DNA of 64,000 bases from Rhodomicrobium lacus (GTDB taxonomy: Bacteria; Pseudomonadota; Alphaproteobacteria; Rhizobiales; Rhodomicrobiaceae), in the NCBI RefSeq assembly GCF_003992725.1, contig NZ_RZNF01000001.1:1-64000 (forward strand), in the 5' to 3' direction. This document shows positions 44,679 to 54,753 of this stretch, in pieces. The first letter of the stretch is position 1. Every line of letters begins with the position of its first letter. Below the pieces are notes generated by a model, which was given only the letters and a program-made list of their open reading frames with translations, had not been told where the DNA came from and did not search any database. Both the position numbers and the translations under genes were made by a program.

Positions 44679-46118
44679 TTATGCTCCGATGCGGGTGATG
44701 CCGCCCATATAGGGCAGGAGCGCATCCGGCACGCGGACCCCGCCGTCCGCCTCCTGATAGTTTTCGATGACGGCGATGAGTGCGCGGCCGACCGCGAGGC
44801 CGGAGCCGTTCAGCGTGTGGACGAACTGCACGTCCTTCGCGTCTTTAGAGCGGAAGCGCGCCTGCATGCGCCGCGCCTGGAAGTCGCCGCAGTTCGATAC
44901 GCTCGAAATCTCGCGATAGGCGCCCTGCCCCGGCAGCCACACCTCGATGTCGTGCGTCTTCCGCGAGCCGAAACCCGTGTCGCCCGCGCAGAGCACGACG
45001 ACGCGATAAGGCAGGCCGAGCCGCTTCAGGATCTCCTCGGCGCAGGCCGTCATGCGCGCATGTTCGGCGGGCGAGGCTTCGGGCGTCGTGATCGACACCA
45101 TCTCGACCTTGTAGAACTGGTGCTGGCGGATCATGCCGCGCGTGTCGCGCCCCGCCGCGCCCGCTTCGGCACGGAAGCACGGCGTCAGCGCGGTGAAGCG
45201 CAGCGGCAGGTCGGCTTCGGCGAGGATGCTCTCGCGCACGAGGTTGGTCAGCGGCACCTCGGCAGTCGGGATGAGAAAGAATCTGTATGGAGCTTGGCCC
45301 GATTTAAGAGCATTCAGCTCCCTGAAATACTCTGGATTTTTGGCAAATTGTCCTAGGAGATTCATCTCGGGAAGTCCGAACCCTTCCGCGAACGCTCTCA
45401 GTCTAGCGCCGAATAACTCAACATTCTCGAATGGAACGCTGAACAAATCTTCTGCAAACTTCGGCAACTGCGCCGTGCCGTAAAGCGCATCGTCCTTCAC
45501 CAGAAGCGGCGGGTTCACCTCGGTGTAGCCGTGCTCGCTCGTCTGCACGTCGAGCATGAACTGGCCGAGCGCGCGCTCAAGCCGGGCAAGCTGGCCCTTC
45601 AGCACCGTGAAGCGCGCGCCGGAAATCTTCGCCGCCGCCTCGAAATCCATCAGCCCGAGCGCCTCGCCCAGCTCGAAATGCTGCTTCGGCGCGAAGCCCT
45701 CGGCGGCGAAATCGCGAGGGCTCCCGACGCGGCGAAGCTCGACATTCTCGCTCTCGTCCTTGCCGTCCGGCACTTCGGGCGCGGGCAGCAGCATGTTCGG
45801 GATGCCCGCGAGCAGCGCCGTGAGGCCTGCGTCAAGCTCGCGCTCCTTCGCCTCGCCAGCCGCAATCGCGCCCTTCAGCTCCGCCACCTCGGCCATCAGC
45901 GCTTCGGCCTTCGCCTGATCGCCGCCCTTGCCCTTCGCCTTGCCGATCTCCTTCGATGCCGCGTTGCGCCGCGCCTGCAAATCCTGCAACGCCTTCTTGT
46001 GCGCGCGAAGCTCCTCGTCGAGCGCGAGCACGGTGGACGACAGCGGCTCCGCGCCCCGGCGTGCGAGGCCCTGATCGAAGTCGGCGGGGTTCTCACGGAT
46101 CCATTTGAGGTCGAGCAC
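44679..46118 (-). CDS. serS: Serine-tRNA ligase
   Basis: A class II aminoacyl-tRNA synthetase of 479 residues. An N-terminal coiled-coil arm (about 30-100) precedes the catalytic core with motif 2 ([20 protein letters not shown], then QHQF) and motif 3 near [20 protein letters not shown]. Between LPKFAEDLF (to about residue 226) and [12 protein letters not shown] (from 281) there are some 54 residues where SerS usually has about ten. The extra segment, at about 45279-45440, is more AT-rich than the rest of the gene and stays in frame. All catalytic motifs are intact. Confidence 0.95.
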   Translation of the reverse strand: MLDLKWIRENPADFDQGLARRGAEPLSSTVLALDEELRAHKKALQDLQARRNAASKEIGKAKGKGGDQAKAEALMAEVAELKGAIAAGEAKERELDAGLTALLAGIPNMLLPAPEVPDGKDESENVELRRVGSPRDFAAEGFAPKQHFELGEALGLMDFEAAAKISGARFTVLKGQLARLERALGQFMLDVQTSEHGYTEVNPPLLVKDDALYGTAQLPKFAEDLFSVPFENVELFGARLRAFAEGFGLPEMNLLGQFAKNPEYFRELNALKSGQAPYRFFLIPTAEVPLTNLVRESILAEADLPLRFTALTPCFRAEAGAAGRDTRGMIRQHQFYKVEMVSITTPEASPAEHARMTACAEEILKRLGLPYRVVVLCAGDTGFGSRKTHDIEVWLPGQGAYREISSVSNCGDFQARRMQARFRSKDAKDVQFVHTLNGSGLAVGRALIAVIENYQEADGGVRVPDALLPYMGGITRIGA

Positions 46119-46250
46119 GGAAGGTCTCCCAAAGAAGCATGGCCGGGAACGCCCCGGCCATCGAACAAGTTGCGTCAGCTATAGAAGGCTCGCGCGCGGG
46201 CGTAAAGACGGTGCGCCGCCCTTATGCGAGCGAAGCGCCAGCGCGCTGGC

Positions 46251-47288
46251 TCAGTTCCCGCCGCCGTCGCCGCGATGCGCGGACGGCACGCGCCGCGTCG
46301 CATAATCCGGCAGCAGCACGATGGAACCCGTCGTCTCGCGCGCTTCAAGCGCCCGGTGCGCCTCGACGGCCTCGGACAGGCGATAAACCTTGCCGATGTT
46401 GATCTTCACGCGGCGGAGTTGCACCATGTCGATGACGTCGTTCGCGTTTGCGACCAGCTGGTCGCGCGTGGCGATATAGGTGTTGAGCGTCGGACGCGTG
46501 GCGTAGAGCGAGCCCTTCTGCGACAGAAGCCCCAGTTCAAACGGGGGCACCGGCCCTGACGCGTTGCCGAAGCTCACGAACAGGCCGCGCGGGCGCAGGC
46601 AGTCGAGCGAACCCGGGAATGTGTCCTTGCCGACCGAATCGTAAACCACGTCGACGCCGCGCCCGCCGGTGATTTCCTTCACGCGCTCGACGAAATTTTC
46701 CGTGCGGTAATTGATGACATGCGTGCAGCCGTGCGAGCGCGCGAGTTGCGCCTTCTCGTCCGAGCCGGCCGTGCCGATGATCGTCGCGCCGATGTGGTGC
46801 GCCCACTGGCTGGCGATGAGGCCGACGCCTCCGGCAGCCGCGTGCCACAGGAGCACGGTGTCCTTCTTGACCGGATATGTCTCCTTCAGGAGATAGCGGA
46901 CCGTCATGCCTTGCAGCATCATGGCCGCCGCCGTCTCATAGGGAAAATCGCTCGGGATCTTCACGAGACGGTCCGCCGGAATGAGGCGTTCCTCGGCATA
47001 GCCGCCGAGCGCGCCCGCATAGGCCACGTGGTCGCCCACCGCCAGATCCGTCACGCCTTCGCCGAGCGCGACGACCTCGCCCGCGCCTTCGCTTCCGGGC
47101 GTGAACGGAAAGGAGGGTTGCGGGTAGAGCCCCGTGCGATGATACACGTCGATGTAATTGACGCCCGCCGCGTGCTGGCGGATCTTCACCTGACCGGGGC
47201 CGGGCGCGCCGACCTCGACTTCCTCCCATCGGAGGACATCGGGGCCGCCATAGGCGTGGATGCGGATAGCGTGGGTCGGACGCGGCAT
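46251..47288 (-). CDS. Quinone oxidoreductase, zinc-free MDR family
   Basis: A medium-chain reductase of 345 residues resembling QorA (NADPH:quinone reductase). It shows GVNYIDVYHRTGLYP, TPGSEGAGEVVALGEGV, the NADPH-binding AAAGGVGLIASQWAHHIGAT and YDSVGKDTF. No structural zinc cysteines are present, as expected for this branch. The C-terminal tail (RVPSAHRGDGGGN) is extra. Neighbours serS and gatB suggest a single-gene unit. Physiological substrate unknown. Confidence 0.92.
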   Translation of the reverse strand: MPRPTHAIRIHAYGGPDVLRWEEVEVGAPGPGQVKIRQHAAGVNYIDVYHRTGLYPQPSFPFTPGSEGAGEVVALGEGVTDLAVGDHVAYAGALGGYAEERLIPADRLVKIPSDFPYETAAAMMLQGMTVRYLLKETYPVKKDTVLLWHAAAGGVGLIASQWAHHIGATIIGTAGSDEKAQLARSHGCTHVINYRTENFVERVKEITGGRGVDVVYDSVGKDTFPGSLDCLRPRGLFVSFGNASGPVPPFELGLLSQKGSLYATRPTLNTYIATRDQLVANANDVIDMVQLRRVKINIGKVYRLSEAVEAHRALEARETTGSIVLLPDYATRRVPSAHRGDGGGN

Positions 47289-47448
47289 GCCTCACCTCTC
47301 GTGAAAAAGCGCGCCGGCATTCCCGACGCGCCATCTGGCCGATTTGTCGCGGTTATGCGCCATTTTTGCGCAAAAGTCGACCGGTGTCCAAGGAGCCCGC
47401 GATTGCGGCATCTCCCGGCGGTGCCTGAGCCAGCCGGAGCCGGAGGCG

Positions 47449-48924
47449 TCAGACCTCCTCCGGCACCTGAAGCTTCTGGCGCAACAGCGCGTTCACCGCA
47501 TCGGGGTTGGCCTTGCCGCCCGTGGCGCGCATCACCTGCCCCACGAACCAGCCGAGCGTCTTGGGCTTCGTCTGCACCTGCTCGACCTGCTTCGGGTTGG
47601 CAGCGATGATCTCGTCCACCACCTTCTCGATGGCGCCGGTGTCGGTCACCTGCTTCAGCCCGCGCTCTTCCACGATAGCGCCCGGCGTGCCGCCTTTTTC
47701 GAGCATGATCTCGAAGACTTCCTTCGCGATGCGGCCCGAGATGACGTTCGAGGAAATGAGGTCGATCAACTCGCCGAGTTGCGCCGCCGAAATCGGGCTT
47801 TCAGTGATGTCCTTGCCCGTCTTGTTCAACGCGGCGAAGAAGTCACCCATCATCCAGTTCGCGGCGAGCTTCGGGTCGCGGCCCTTGGCGACGGCTTCGT
47901 AGAAGTCGGCCGAGGCGCGATCCGAGATCAGCACGCCCGCGTCATAAGCCGAAAGCGCGTAGTCGCTCATGAAGCGCGCGCGCTTCTCGTCCGGCAATTC
48001 CGGCAAAGCCTTGTGCAGATCCTCGACGAATTCCTTCGAGAGTTCCAGCGGCAGCAGATCCGGGTCCGGGAAATAGCGGTAGTCGTGCGCCTCTTCCTTC
48101 GAGCGCATGGAGCGCGTCTTGCCCGACTTCGCATCGAACAGCCGCGTTTCCTGCTTGATCGTACCGCCGTCCTCCAACACGTCGATCTGGCGGCGCGCCT
48201 CGTATTCGATGGCCAGCCCGATGAAGCGGATCGAGTTCACGTTCTTGATCTCGCAGCGCGTACCGAGCGGCGCGCCCGGTTTCCTCACGGACACGTTCAC
48301 GTCCGCGCGCATGCTGCCCTCTTCCATGTTGCCGTCGCACGTGCCGAGATAGCGCAGGATCGTGCGAAGCTTCGTGATGTAGGCCTTCGCCTCCTCCGAG
48401 GAGCGGATGTCCGGCTTCGAGACGATTTCCATCAGCGCGACGCCCGAGCGGTTCAGGTCCACATAGGAATAGTTGGGATCCTGATCGTGCAGGCTCTTGC
48501 CCGCGTCCTGTTCAAGATGCAGGCGCTCGATGCCGACATCGAAGGAATATTCCTTCAGATCCACCGTAACGACGCCCTCGCCGACGATCGGGTATTTGAA
48601 CTGCGAAATCTGATAGCCCTGCGGCAGATCGGGGTAGAAGTAGTTCTTGCGGTCGAACACGGAGCGGCGATTGATCTGCGCCTTGAGGCCGAGGCCGGTG
48701 CGGATCGCCTGCTTCACGCACTCCTCGTTGATGACGGGCAGCATGCCGGGCATCGCCGCGTCCACGAGGCTGACATGGCTGTTCGGCTCGCCGCCAAAGG
48801 CCGCCGACGCCCCGGAAAAAAGCTTCGCGTTGGAAAGCACCTGCGCGTGCACTTCCATGCCCACGATCACTTCCCAAGGGCCCGTCGCGCCGTCGATGAG
48901 GTTTTCTTTTCTCGTGTCTGCCAT
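47449..48924 (-). CDS. gatB: Aspartyl/glutamyl-tRNA amidotransferase subunit B
   Basis: The kinase-like subunit of the GatCAB complex, which converts Glu-tRNA(Gln) and Asp-tRNA(Asn) to the correct amide forms. The 491-residue product has [20 protein letters not shown], then [29 protein letters not shown] and [14 protein letters not shown]. The C-terminal tRNA-binding YqeY-like tail is present ([16 protein letters not shown] and [17 protein letters not shown]). It lies downstream of gatC-gatA in the same orientation, separated by chorismate mutase and DUF2141 genes. Confidence 0.96.
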   Translation of the reverse strand: MADTRKENLIDGATGPWEVIVGMEVHAQVLSNAKLFSGASAAFGGEPNSHVSLVDAAMPGMLPVINEECVKQAIRTGLGLKAQINRRSVFDRKNYFYPDLPQGYQISQFKYPIVGEGVVTVDLKEYSFDVGIERLHLEQDAGKSLHDQDPNYSYVDLNRSGVALMEIVSKPDIRSSEEAKAYITKLRTILRYLGTCDGNMEEGSMRADVNVSVRKPGAPLGTRCEIKNVNSIRFIGLAIEYEARRQIDVLEDGGTIKQETRLFDAKSGKTRSMRSKEEAHDYRYFPDPDLLPLELSKEFVEDLHKALPELPDEKRARFMSDYALSAYDAGVLISDRASADFYEAVAKGRDPKLAANWMMGDFFAALNKTGKDITESPISAAQLGELIDLISSNVISGRIAKEVFEIMLEKGGTPGAIVEERGLKQVTDTGAIEKVVDEIIAANPKQVEQVQTKPKTLGWFVGQVMRATGGKANPDAVNALLRQKLQVPEEV

Positions 48925-48972
48925 GGGTTTCGTCCGAAGTCCGGTTAAATGAAGCGGGTTCGCCTTCGCGCG

Positions 48973-49485
48973 TTAGAGGCGCGGCGGGTAGCGAAGCCCG
49001 ATGACAAGCGTTCTCGGCGCGGCGAGCGCAAAGCGCGCCTTGTAGAACCCGATCCGCGCCGCAACGGGGTTCACATCTTCGGGAAGCGTCTGGCTGAAAC
49101 CGCGTCCCTCGACGGGCCGCCTGAAAAGGCCGGTGTCGAAAATGCCGTTGCTGTTTTCGTCGTGGAACACGAACACCGCGTAGTCGCCTTCGGGGATATG
49201 CGGGAAGGTGTAGGACACGGTGAGGTTCTGCAGGCTGCCGATGGAGCGGATGCACACCGGGAAATTCGCGAAGTCGCAGAGCGGGTCGCCGGGGCGCTCG
49301 TCGCGGAACTGGACCTTGGTGTGGTCCGGATATTTCGAGGAGTCCGCCGTGTCGGCCCAGAGCGCGAGAACCACGCGGCCCTTGTAGCTGCGAAGGCCCG
49401 AGACGTCGACGCGCAGATCCGCGAAATCGTCCGCGAGCGCGGGCAAGGCTCCGGCCAAGGCCGCAAGCGCAATGCCAAAACGCAC
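48973..49485 (-). CDS. DUF2141 domain-containing exported protein
   Basis: A periplasmic beta-sandwich protein of about 170 residues. GTG at 49485 opens a clean signal peptide (RFGIALAALAGALPALADD); the longer frame from ATG 49626 would place 47 basic residues before it but is close to the preceding stop, so it stays possible. The DUF2141 core is seen in SYTFPHIPEGDYAVFVFHDE and NSNGIFDTGLFRRPVEG. Function is unknown; a surface or binding role has been suggested for the family. It lies in the gatCAB gene string. Confidence 0.8.
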   Translation of the reverse strand: MRFGIALAALAGALPALADDFADLRVDVSGLRSYKGRVVLALWADTADSSKYPDHTKVQFRDERPGDPLCDFANFPVCIRSIGSLQNLTVSYTFPHIPEGDYAVFVFHDENSNGIFDTGLFRRPVEGRGFSQTLPEDVNPVAARIGFYKARFALAAPRTLVIGLRYPPRL

Positions 49486-49630
49486 GGCAAGTCGCCTCGC
49501 GCCGACGCCAGCGTGACGGGCTTCGGAACCGACCGCCGAACCGCGCGCGCGCCACCTGCCCCGATTTCGCTGCTGAACAGCGAAGGGCGACGGCACGCGT
49601 CGAAGTATGCGGTCAGGGCGAGCCATCGCG

Positions 49631-49948
49631 TCAGTCCTTCGGCTCTCCGCGTTTCGCGAGTTTCTCTTCCTCGTACTGAATAAACCAGCCGATCATCTGA
49701 CGCCAGAGCGCAACGGCCAGTTCCGGCGGCAGGCCGCGTTCCTTCGCGCGCGCCTCCACCCTGTCGATGACCTGCCGGATGCGCCACGGCACGGTCGCCT
49801 CATGCGTGTTCTTTTTCAATTGCCAGGCGCGGTCCACATAGGAGAAGCGCTCGGCGACGAGGTCGAGGATGGCGTCATCCACGCGGTCGATTTCCACGCG
49901 AACCTGATCCATGTTCTCGCAATCGGCGGCTTTACGGGGCGTCGTCAT
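49631..49948 (-). CDS. Chorismate mutase
   Basis: A 105-residue AroQ-type helical chorismate mutase that makes prephenate for Phe and Tyr. It shows [20 protein letters not shown], then [20 protein letters not shown] and [20 protein letters not shown], with the catalytic Arg and Lys positions of the family. ATG at 49948 overlaps the gatA stop by 4 bp (ATGA), so it is coupled to gatA. Class II DAHP synthase, the first aromatic-pathway enzyme, lies 2 kb away on the other strand. Confidence 0.9.
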   Translation of the reverse strand: MTTPRKAADCENMDQVRVEIDRVDDAILDLVAERFSYVDRAWQLKKNTHEATVPWRIRQVIDRVEARAKERGLPPELAVALWRQMIGWFIQYEEEKLAKRGEPKD

Positions 49949-51528
49949 TTTTTCCTTGTCGCTTTCTTCTCTGGCGCGCTTTCGGTGGCTCCGGTCTTCT
50001 TCTTCGCCTTGGCGTCGGGCTTGCCGGCCTCCCCCGCCCACCAGGGCTCCGGGACAGGCATGCGACCCACGGCATCCTCGATGACCTGCCCGGCGCGCAG
50101 CACCGTCGCTTCGTCGAACGGCTTGCCGATGATCTGAAGGCCGAGCGGCAACCCTTCCGCCGAGAGACCGCCCGGCACCGAAAGGCCCGGGAGCCCCGCC
50201 ATGTTCACGGTCACGGTGAAGATGTCGTTCAGATACATCTCCACAGGGTCAGCATCCTTCTTCGAGCCGAGGCCGAAGGCGGGCGTCGGGGTCGTCGGCG
50301 TCAGCACCACATCGACCGTGTCGAAAGCGTCGTCGAAATCGCGCTTGATGAGCGAACGCACCTTCTGGGCCTTCAGATAATAGGCGTCATAATAGCCCGC
50401 CGAAAGCACATAAGTGCCGATGAGGATTCGCCGCTTCACCTCCGCGCCGAAGCCGTGGCTGCGCGTCTCCTCATACATGTCGACGATATCGCGGCCATCG
50501 GCGCGCAAGCCGTAGCGCACGCCGTCATAACGCGCGAGGTTGGAAGACGCCTCGGCGGGCGCCACGATGTAATAGGCCGGAAGCGCCGCATGCGTGTGCG
50601 GCAGGCTGATGTCCACGATCTCCGCGCCCGCCTGGCGGAAGATGTCGATGCCTTTTTCCCAGAGAGCGTCGATCTCCTTCGACATGCCTTCGACGCGGTA
50701 TTCCTTCGGCACGCCGACCTTGAGGCCCTTGAACTTCTGCGTGAGCGCCTTTTCAAGGTCGGGAAGCGGACGGTCGACGCTGGTCGAATCCTTCAGATCG
50801 TAGCTCGCCATCGCCTGAAGCATCAGCGCCGCGTCCTTGATGGAACGCGTGATCGGTCCCGCCTGATCGAGCGAAGAGGCGAACGCCACCATGCCGTAGC
50901 GCGAGCAGCGGCCATAGGTGGGCTTGATGCCGACCGTGCCGGTGAAGGCGGCGGGCTGGCGGATCGAGCCGCCGGTATCAGACGCGGTCGCGGCCATGCA
51001 GAGACCTGCCGCCACCGCCGCCGACGATCCGCCCGACGATCCGCCCGGCACGAGGTTTTCGTCCGACCCTTTCGCGCGCCACGGGTTGACCGTCTGGCCG
51101 TAATAGCTCGTTTCCGTGGAAGAGCCCATGGCGAACTCGTCCATGTTGAGCTTGCCGAGCATCACCGCGCCCGCATCCCATAAATTCTGCGTGACCGTCG
51201 ATTCATACGGCGGCTCGAATGTGCCGAGAATATGCGAACCGGCCGTGGTGCGGACGCCGTCCGTGCAGAACAGATCCTTGATGCCGAGCGGGATGCCTTC
51301 GAGCGGGCGCGCCTGCTTTCCCTTGCCCGAGAGCAGCTCGTCGCTCTTCTTCGCCTGTTCAAGCGCCCTGTCGGCGGTGACGACGAGATACGCCTTCAGC
51401 GCGCCGTTGCCCGCATCGATGGCGGAAAGGCACGCTTCGGTGAGTTCGGTGGCGGTGATCTCCTTGGCGCGGAGCTTGTCGCGCGCGTCGGAAAGCGTCA
51501 GTTCGTTCAGCGACATGGTGTTCGACAT
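49945..51528 (-). CDS. gatA: Aspartyl/glutamyl-tRNA amidotransferase subunit A
   Basis: The amidase subunit of GatCAB, 527 residues. The Ser-cisSer-Lys triad sits in [11 protein letters not shown] (Lys) and [17 protein letters not shown] (Ser loop), followed by [15 protein letters not shown] with the nucleophile serine. A Lys/Ala-rich tail of about 25 residues ([20 protein letters not shown]) extends beyond the usual end. gatC precedes it by 4 bp and chorismate mutase overlaps its stop. Confidence 0.96.
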   Translation of the reverse strand: MSNTMSLNELTLSDARDKLRAKEITATELTEACLSAIDAGNGALKAYLVVTADRALEQAKKSDELLSGKGKQARPLEGIPLGIKDLFCTDGVRTTAGSHILGTFEPPYESTVTQNLWDAGAVMLGKLNMDEFAMGSSTETSYYGQTVNPWRAKGSDENLVPGGSSGGSSAAVAAGLCMAATASDTGGSIRQPAAFTGTVGIKPTYGRCSRYGMVAFASSLDQAGPITRSIKDAALMLQAMASYDLKDSTSVDRPLPDLEKALTQKFKGLKVGVPKEYRVEGMSKEIDALWEKGIDIFRQAGAEIVDISLPHTHAALPAYYIVAPAEASSNLARYDGVRYGLRADGRDIVDMYEETRSHGFGAEVKRRILIGTYVLSAGYYDAYYLKAQKVRSLIKRDFDDAFDTVDVVLTPTTPTPAFGLGSKKDADPVEMYLNDIFTVTVNMAGLPGLSVPGGLSAEGLPLGLQIIGKPFDEATVLRAGQVIEDAVGRMPVPEPWWAGEAGKPDAKAKKKTGATESAPEKKATRKK

Positions 51529-51532
51529 GGGG

Positions 51533-51829
51533 CTATTCGATGACCTTCGGAACGAGGAAAAAGCCGTCTTCGGATTTGGGTGCGTTCTTGAGCACGTCGG
51601 CGGGCTTGTTGCCGTCCGTCACCACATCCTCGCGCATATGAAGCTTCGCTCCACCGACGCTCGTCAGCGGCTCGACGCCGTCCGTCGGGATCGCGTTCAG
51701 TTCTTCCACCCACGAGAGGATGCCGTTCAGTTCGCGTTGAAGGCTCTTCGCCTCTTCCGCGGTAACCTTCACACGGGCGAGATGCGCGATCCGCAGCACC
51801 GTCGCTTCATCGATTTCGGATTTTGCCAT
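51533..51829 (-). CDS. gatC: Aspartyl/glutamyl-tRNA amidotransferase subunit C
   Basis: The small GatC subunit of 98 residues stabilises the GatA-GatB interface. It shows [20 protein letters not shown], then [20 protein letters not shown] and LREDVVTDG-like [10 protein letters not shown], with VPKVIE at the end. ATG at 51829 gives the normal length; the longer frame upstream is not conserved. First gene of gatC-gatA. Confidence 0.95.
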   Translation of the reverse strand: MAKSEIDEATVLRIAHLARVKVTAEEAKSLQRELNGILSWVEELNAIPTDGVEPLTSVGGAKLHMREDVVTDGNKPADVLKNAPKSEDGFFLVPKVIE

Positions 51830-52047
51830 TTTGGGATTTTGCCGACGATTAGGCTGAAAATAGTCAAACTTTTTGTACGCCGGTTCAGCTTCGCTCCGCA
51901 ACACTCTATTGCGAGACCCATTTCGAGAATGGGCCATTTGCAAACCGAAATCGTAAAAGTTGTCGGAACGCCTCACAATCCTTATAACACGGCTTGGGAA
52001 ATGGGACTGTAGGGCGCAAGCGTTTGCTGGCGCGAAGGAGCTTGATA

Positions 52048-53439
52048 ATGTCATCGCCGCGTTGGACGCCGGAAAGCTGGAGATCAAAACCTGTCGAGCA
52101 GGTTCCGGTGTATCCCGACGAAGCTGAGCTTGCTGCGGTCGAAAAGGAGCTTGCGAGCTTCCCGCCGCTCGTGTTCGCGGGCGAGGCGCGCGGCTTGCAG
52201 AAAGGCCTCGCCGAAGTGGCGCAGGGCCGCGGCTTCCTGCTTCAGGGCGGCGACTGCGCGGAGAGCTTCTCCGAACATGGCGCGGATTCCATCCGCGACT
52301 TCTTCCGCGTGTTCCTGCAAATGGCCGTGGTGCTGACCTATGCGGGAAGCCGTCCGGTGGTGAAGGTCGGACGCATCGCGGGCCAGTTCGCGAAGCCGCG
52401 TTCCGCGCCGACCGAAAAGCACGGCGATGTGGAGCTTCCGAGCTATCGCGGCGACATCATCAACGACATCGCCTTCACGCCGGAAGCGCGCATTCCCGAT
52501 CCGCGCCGCCTGCTCAAGGCCTATCGCCAGTCGGCGGCGACGCTGAACCTGCTGCGTGCCTTCGCTCAGGGCGGCTACGCCGATCTCGAACGCGTGCACC
52601 AGTGGACGCTTGGCTTCGTCAAGGACAGCCCGGCGGGCGAGCGCTACGAAGAGCTTGCGAACCGCATCTCCGACACGCTGCAATTCATGCGCGCCTGCGG
52701 TGTCACGTCGGATAATTCGGAGCGGCTGCGCACGACCGACTTCTACACGAGCCACGAGGCGCTGCTTCTCGGCTACGAGCAGGCGTTCGCACGCGTCGAT
52801 TCGACGAGCGGCAACTGGTATGCCACGTCGGGCCACTTCCTCTGGATCGGCGACCGCACGCGCCAGCTCGACCATGCGCATGTCGAGTTCCTGCGCGGCA
52901 TCAGGAACCCCATCGGCGTCAAGATCGGTCCGAGCATGAAGCCGGACGAACTCGTCGACCTGATCGACATCCTGAACCCGACGAACGAACCGGGCCGCCT
53001 CACCCTCATCGCGCGTTTCGGCGCGGAGAAGGTGGGCAAATATCTGCCGGACCTGATCCGCGCGGTGAAGCGCGAAGGCAAGATCGTGATCTGGTCCTGC
53101 GATCCGATGCACGGCAACACCATCAAATCCGCGAGCGGCTACAAGACGCGCCCGTTCAATCAGGTGCTCGCCGAGGTCGAAACCTTCTTCGACATCTGCC
53201 AGGCGGAGGGCGTCTATCCGGGCGGCCTCCACGTGGAAATGACGGGCAAGGACGTGACCGAGTGCACCGGCGGCGCGCATTCGATCTCAGACGCCGATCT
53301 GTCGAACCGCTATCACACCTATTGCGACCCGCGCCTCAACGCCGATCAGGCGCTGGAGCTGGCCTTCCTCGTCGCCGAGCGCCTGCGCCGCGACCGCTCG
53401 CTGCACGAGGCGAAGGCCGTGTTTTTCGCGGCGGAATAG
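52048..53439 (+). CDS. 3-deoxy-7-phosphoheptulonate synthase, class II
   Basis: Condenses phosphoenolpyruvate with erythrose 4-phosphate at the entry of the shikimate pathway. The 463-residue product is the class II (plant/Mycobacterium-like) form, with [30 protein letters not shown] (metal-binding cysteine), [22 protein letters not shown] and [18 protein letters not shown] at 52048 has AAGGAG upstream. Divergent from gatC. Confidence 0.95.
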   Translation: MSSPRWTPESWRSKPVEQVPVYPDEAELAAVEKELASFPPLVFAGEARGLQKGLAEVAQGRGFLLQGGDCAESFSEHGADSIRDFFRVFLQMAVVLTYAGSRPVVKVGRIAGQFAKPRSAPTEKHGDVELPSYRGDIINDIAFTPEARIPDPRRLLKAYRQSAATLNLLRAFAQGGYADLERVHQWTLGFVKDSPAGERYEELANRISDTLQFMRACGVTSDNSERLRTTDFYTSHEALLLGYEQAFARVDSTSGNWYATSGHFLWIGDRTRQLDHAHVEFLRGIRNPIGVKIGPSMKPDELVDLIDILNPTNEPGRLTLIARFGAEKVGKYLPDLIRAVKREGKIVIWSCDPMHGNTIKSASGYKTRPFNQVLAEVETFFDICQAEGVYPGGLHVEMTGKDVTECTGGAHSISDADLSNRYHTYCDPRLNADQALELAFLVAERLRRDRSLHEAKAVFFAAE

Positions 53440-53459
53440 CCGCACAACGGGGCATAGAG

Positions 53460-54401
53460 ATGCGCGCGATCGTTCTGGAGCAGTTCGGGCCGATCGATAA
53501 TCTGAAGGAAGCGGAGGTGCCAAGCCCGGTTCCTTCGGCGGGCGAGGTTCTGATCAAGATCTCGGCGGTCAGCGTCAATCCCATCGATTACAAGACCCGG
53601 CAAGGCAAAGGGGCGAACAATTGGACGTCCTTCGTCCTGCCGGAAATCCTCGGATGGGATCTTTCAGGCACCGTCGTCGCGCTCGGCGCCGAGGTGACAG
53701 AATGGAAGGTCGGAGACGAGGTCTTCGGGTCCATCGGTTTTCCCGGCCTCGGCAGAGTCGACGCTGAGTACGCCGTCGCGCAGGCGGGCCATCTCGCGCG
53801 GAAGCCCTCTGCCATCCGGCATGAGGAAGCGGCGGCGGCGTCCATGGCGGGGCTGACCGCATGGCAGGCTCTGACGCGCCTCGCCCGCCCCGAACGCGGG
53901 CAGCGCGTGCTCGTGCATGCCGCTTCAGGCGGCGTCGGACATATGGCCGTGCAGATCGCCAAGGCGTTCGGCGCTCATGTCACCGGCACGTCTTCCGCCG
54001 CGAACCGGGATTTCGTGCTGTCGCTTGGCGCTGATGCGCATATCGATTATCGCAGCGTTGGCATCGAGGACTACCCACACGATTTCGACTTCGTCTTCGA
54101 TCCGCTCGGCGGTGAGGCGACCTTCCGCTCGCTCGACCTCGTCAAGAAAGGCGGCACGGTTGTCAGCATCCTGCCGCAGCACGACCCACGCATTTTCGCG
54201 GAAGCAGCCGCAAAGGGCGTTGCTTTCGACTTCGTGCTGATGCAGTCGCGAAGCGACGACATGGGAGAGGTCGCGAAACTTCTCGCCGATGGAGCGATCC
54301 GGCCGCGCATTGCGAAGACGTTCCCGTTATCCGAATTGGGGCAAGCCCACGCGCTCTTGGAAACCGGACGGACGGCGGGCAAGATCGTGCTGACGGTATA
54401 G
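53460..54401 (+). CDS. Zinc-free alcohol dehydrogenase/quinone oxidoreductase
   Basis: A 313-residue medium-chain reductase. It shows VSVNPIDYKTRQGKG, LGWDLSGTVVALGAEVTEWK, the NADPH-binding VHAASGGVGHMAVQIAKAFG and FDFVFDPLGGEATF, as in NADPH:quinone reductases and reticulon-4-interacting-protein-like enzymes. It is the second such gene in the window but is not closely alike to the one at 46251. The ATG at 53460 lies 20 bp after the DAHP synthase stop, so the two may be co-transcribed. Substrate unknown. Confidence 0.9.
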   Translation: MRAIVLEQFGPIDNLKEAEVPSPVPSAGEVLIKISAVSVNPIDYKTRQGKGANNWTSFVLPEILGWDLSGTVVALGAEVTEWKVGDEVFGSIGFPGLGRVDAEYAVAQAGHLARKPSAIRHEEAAAASMAGLTAWQALTRLARPERGQRVLVHAASGGVGHMAVQIAKAFGAHVTGTSSAANRDFVLSLGADAHIDYRSVGIEDYPHDFDFVFDPLGGEATFRSLDLVKKGGTVVSILPQHDPRIFAEAAAKGVAFDFVLMQSRSDDMGEVAKLLADGAIRPRIAKTFPLSELGQAHALLETGRTAGKIVLTV

Positions 54402-54420
54402 CTTTGCGGCGCGAATTTAC

Positions 54421-54494
54421 CGGTTCTTCTCAAGCCACTCGGCGATGGCGCGGCTCGTGAGTTCATCTTCGCGCTTGCCGCCGAGCGGCGCGCC
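54421..54494. repeat. Partial copy of the ymdB 3' end (direct repeat, left)
   Basis: These 74 bases repeat 56515-56588 with one mismatch (T for C at 54468). They correspond to the last codons of the ymdB-type gene (GAPLGGKREDELTSRA then IAEWLEKNR, read on the minus strand), but the rest of that gene is missing here. The two copies lie 2,094 bp apart in the same orientation and bracket the adhesin and the exported-protein gene, like the ends of an inserted segment. Confidence 0.9.
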
Positions 54495-54579
54495 CTCCAC
54501 CGCAAGCAAGATCGGGCAATTCTTTCCAGGGCATTTTTGACCACGCAATTGTGGGGCACAGTCTTCGCTTCTGCCACGG

Positions 54580-54609
54580 CAGTAGCGTTGCATGTATGCA
54601 ACGCTACTG
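54580..54609. promoter_or_regulatory. Perfect 30-bp palindrome upstream of the adhesin
   Basis: The arms CAGTAGCGTTGCAT (54580-54593) and ATGCAACGCTACTG (54596-54609) are perfectly complementary around GT. No T-run follows, so a terminator is unlikely. It lies about 145 bp before the adhesin start and 86 bp from the ymdB-end repeat. It could be a protein-binding site or a recombination site. Confidence 0.55.
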
Positions 54610-54753
54610 AATAATGTCCACAATCCGACCGAGCCTTGTCGATCTCCCAATCTCGCGTTGTCGCCGTGTCATGAAGGCGAACCTTAATCGAAGCTTACCC
54701 TTGCCGACGGGCATCGGCGGGGTGCAGACAAATTGGGCTTTACGGAGAACACC

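Noticed and set aside
54417-54650. 77-codon minus-strand frame ending in the YmdB C-terminal sequence
   Set aside because: Only the last 25 codons match; the first part is unrelated intergenic sequence. It is a repeat remnant and not a gene.
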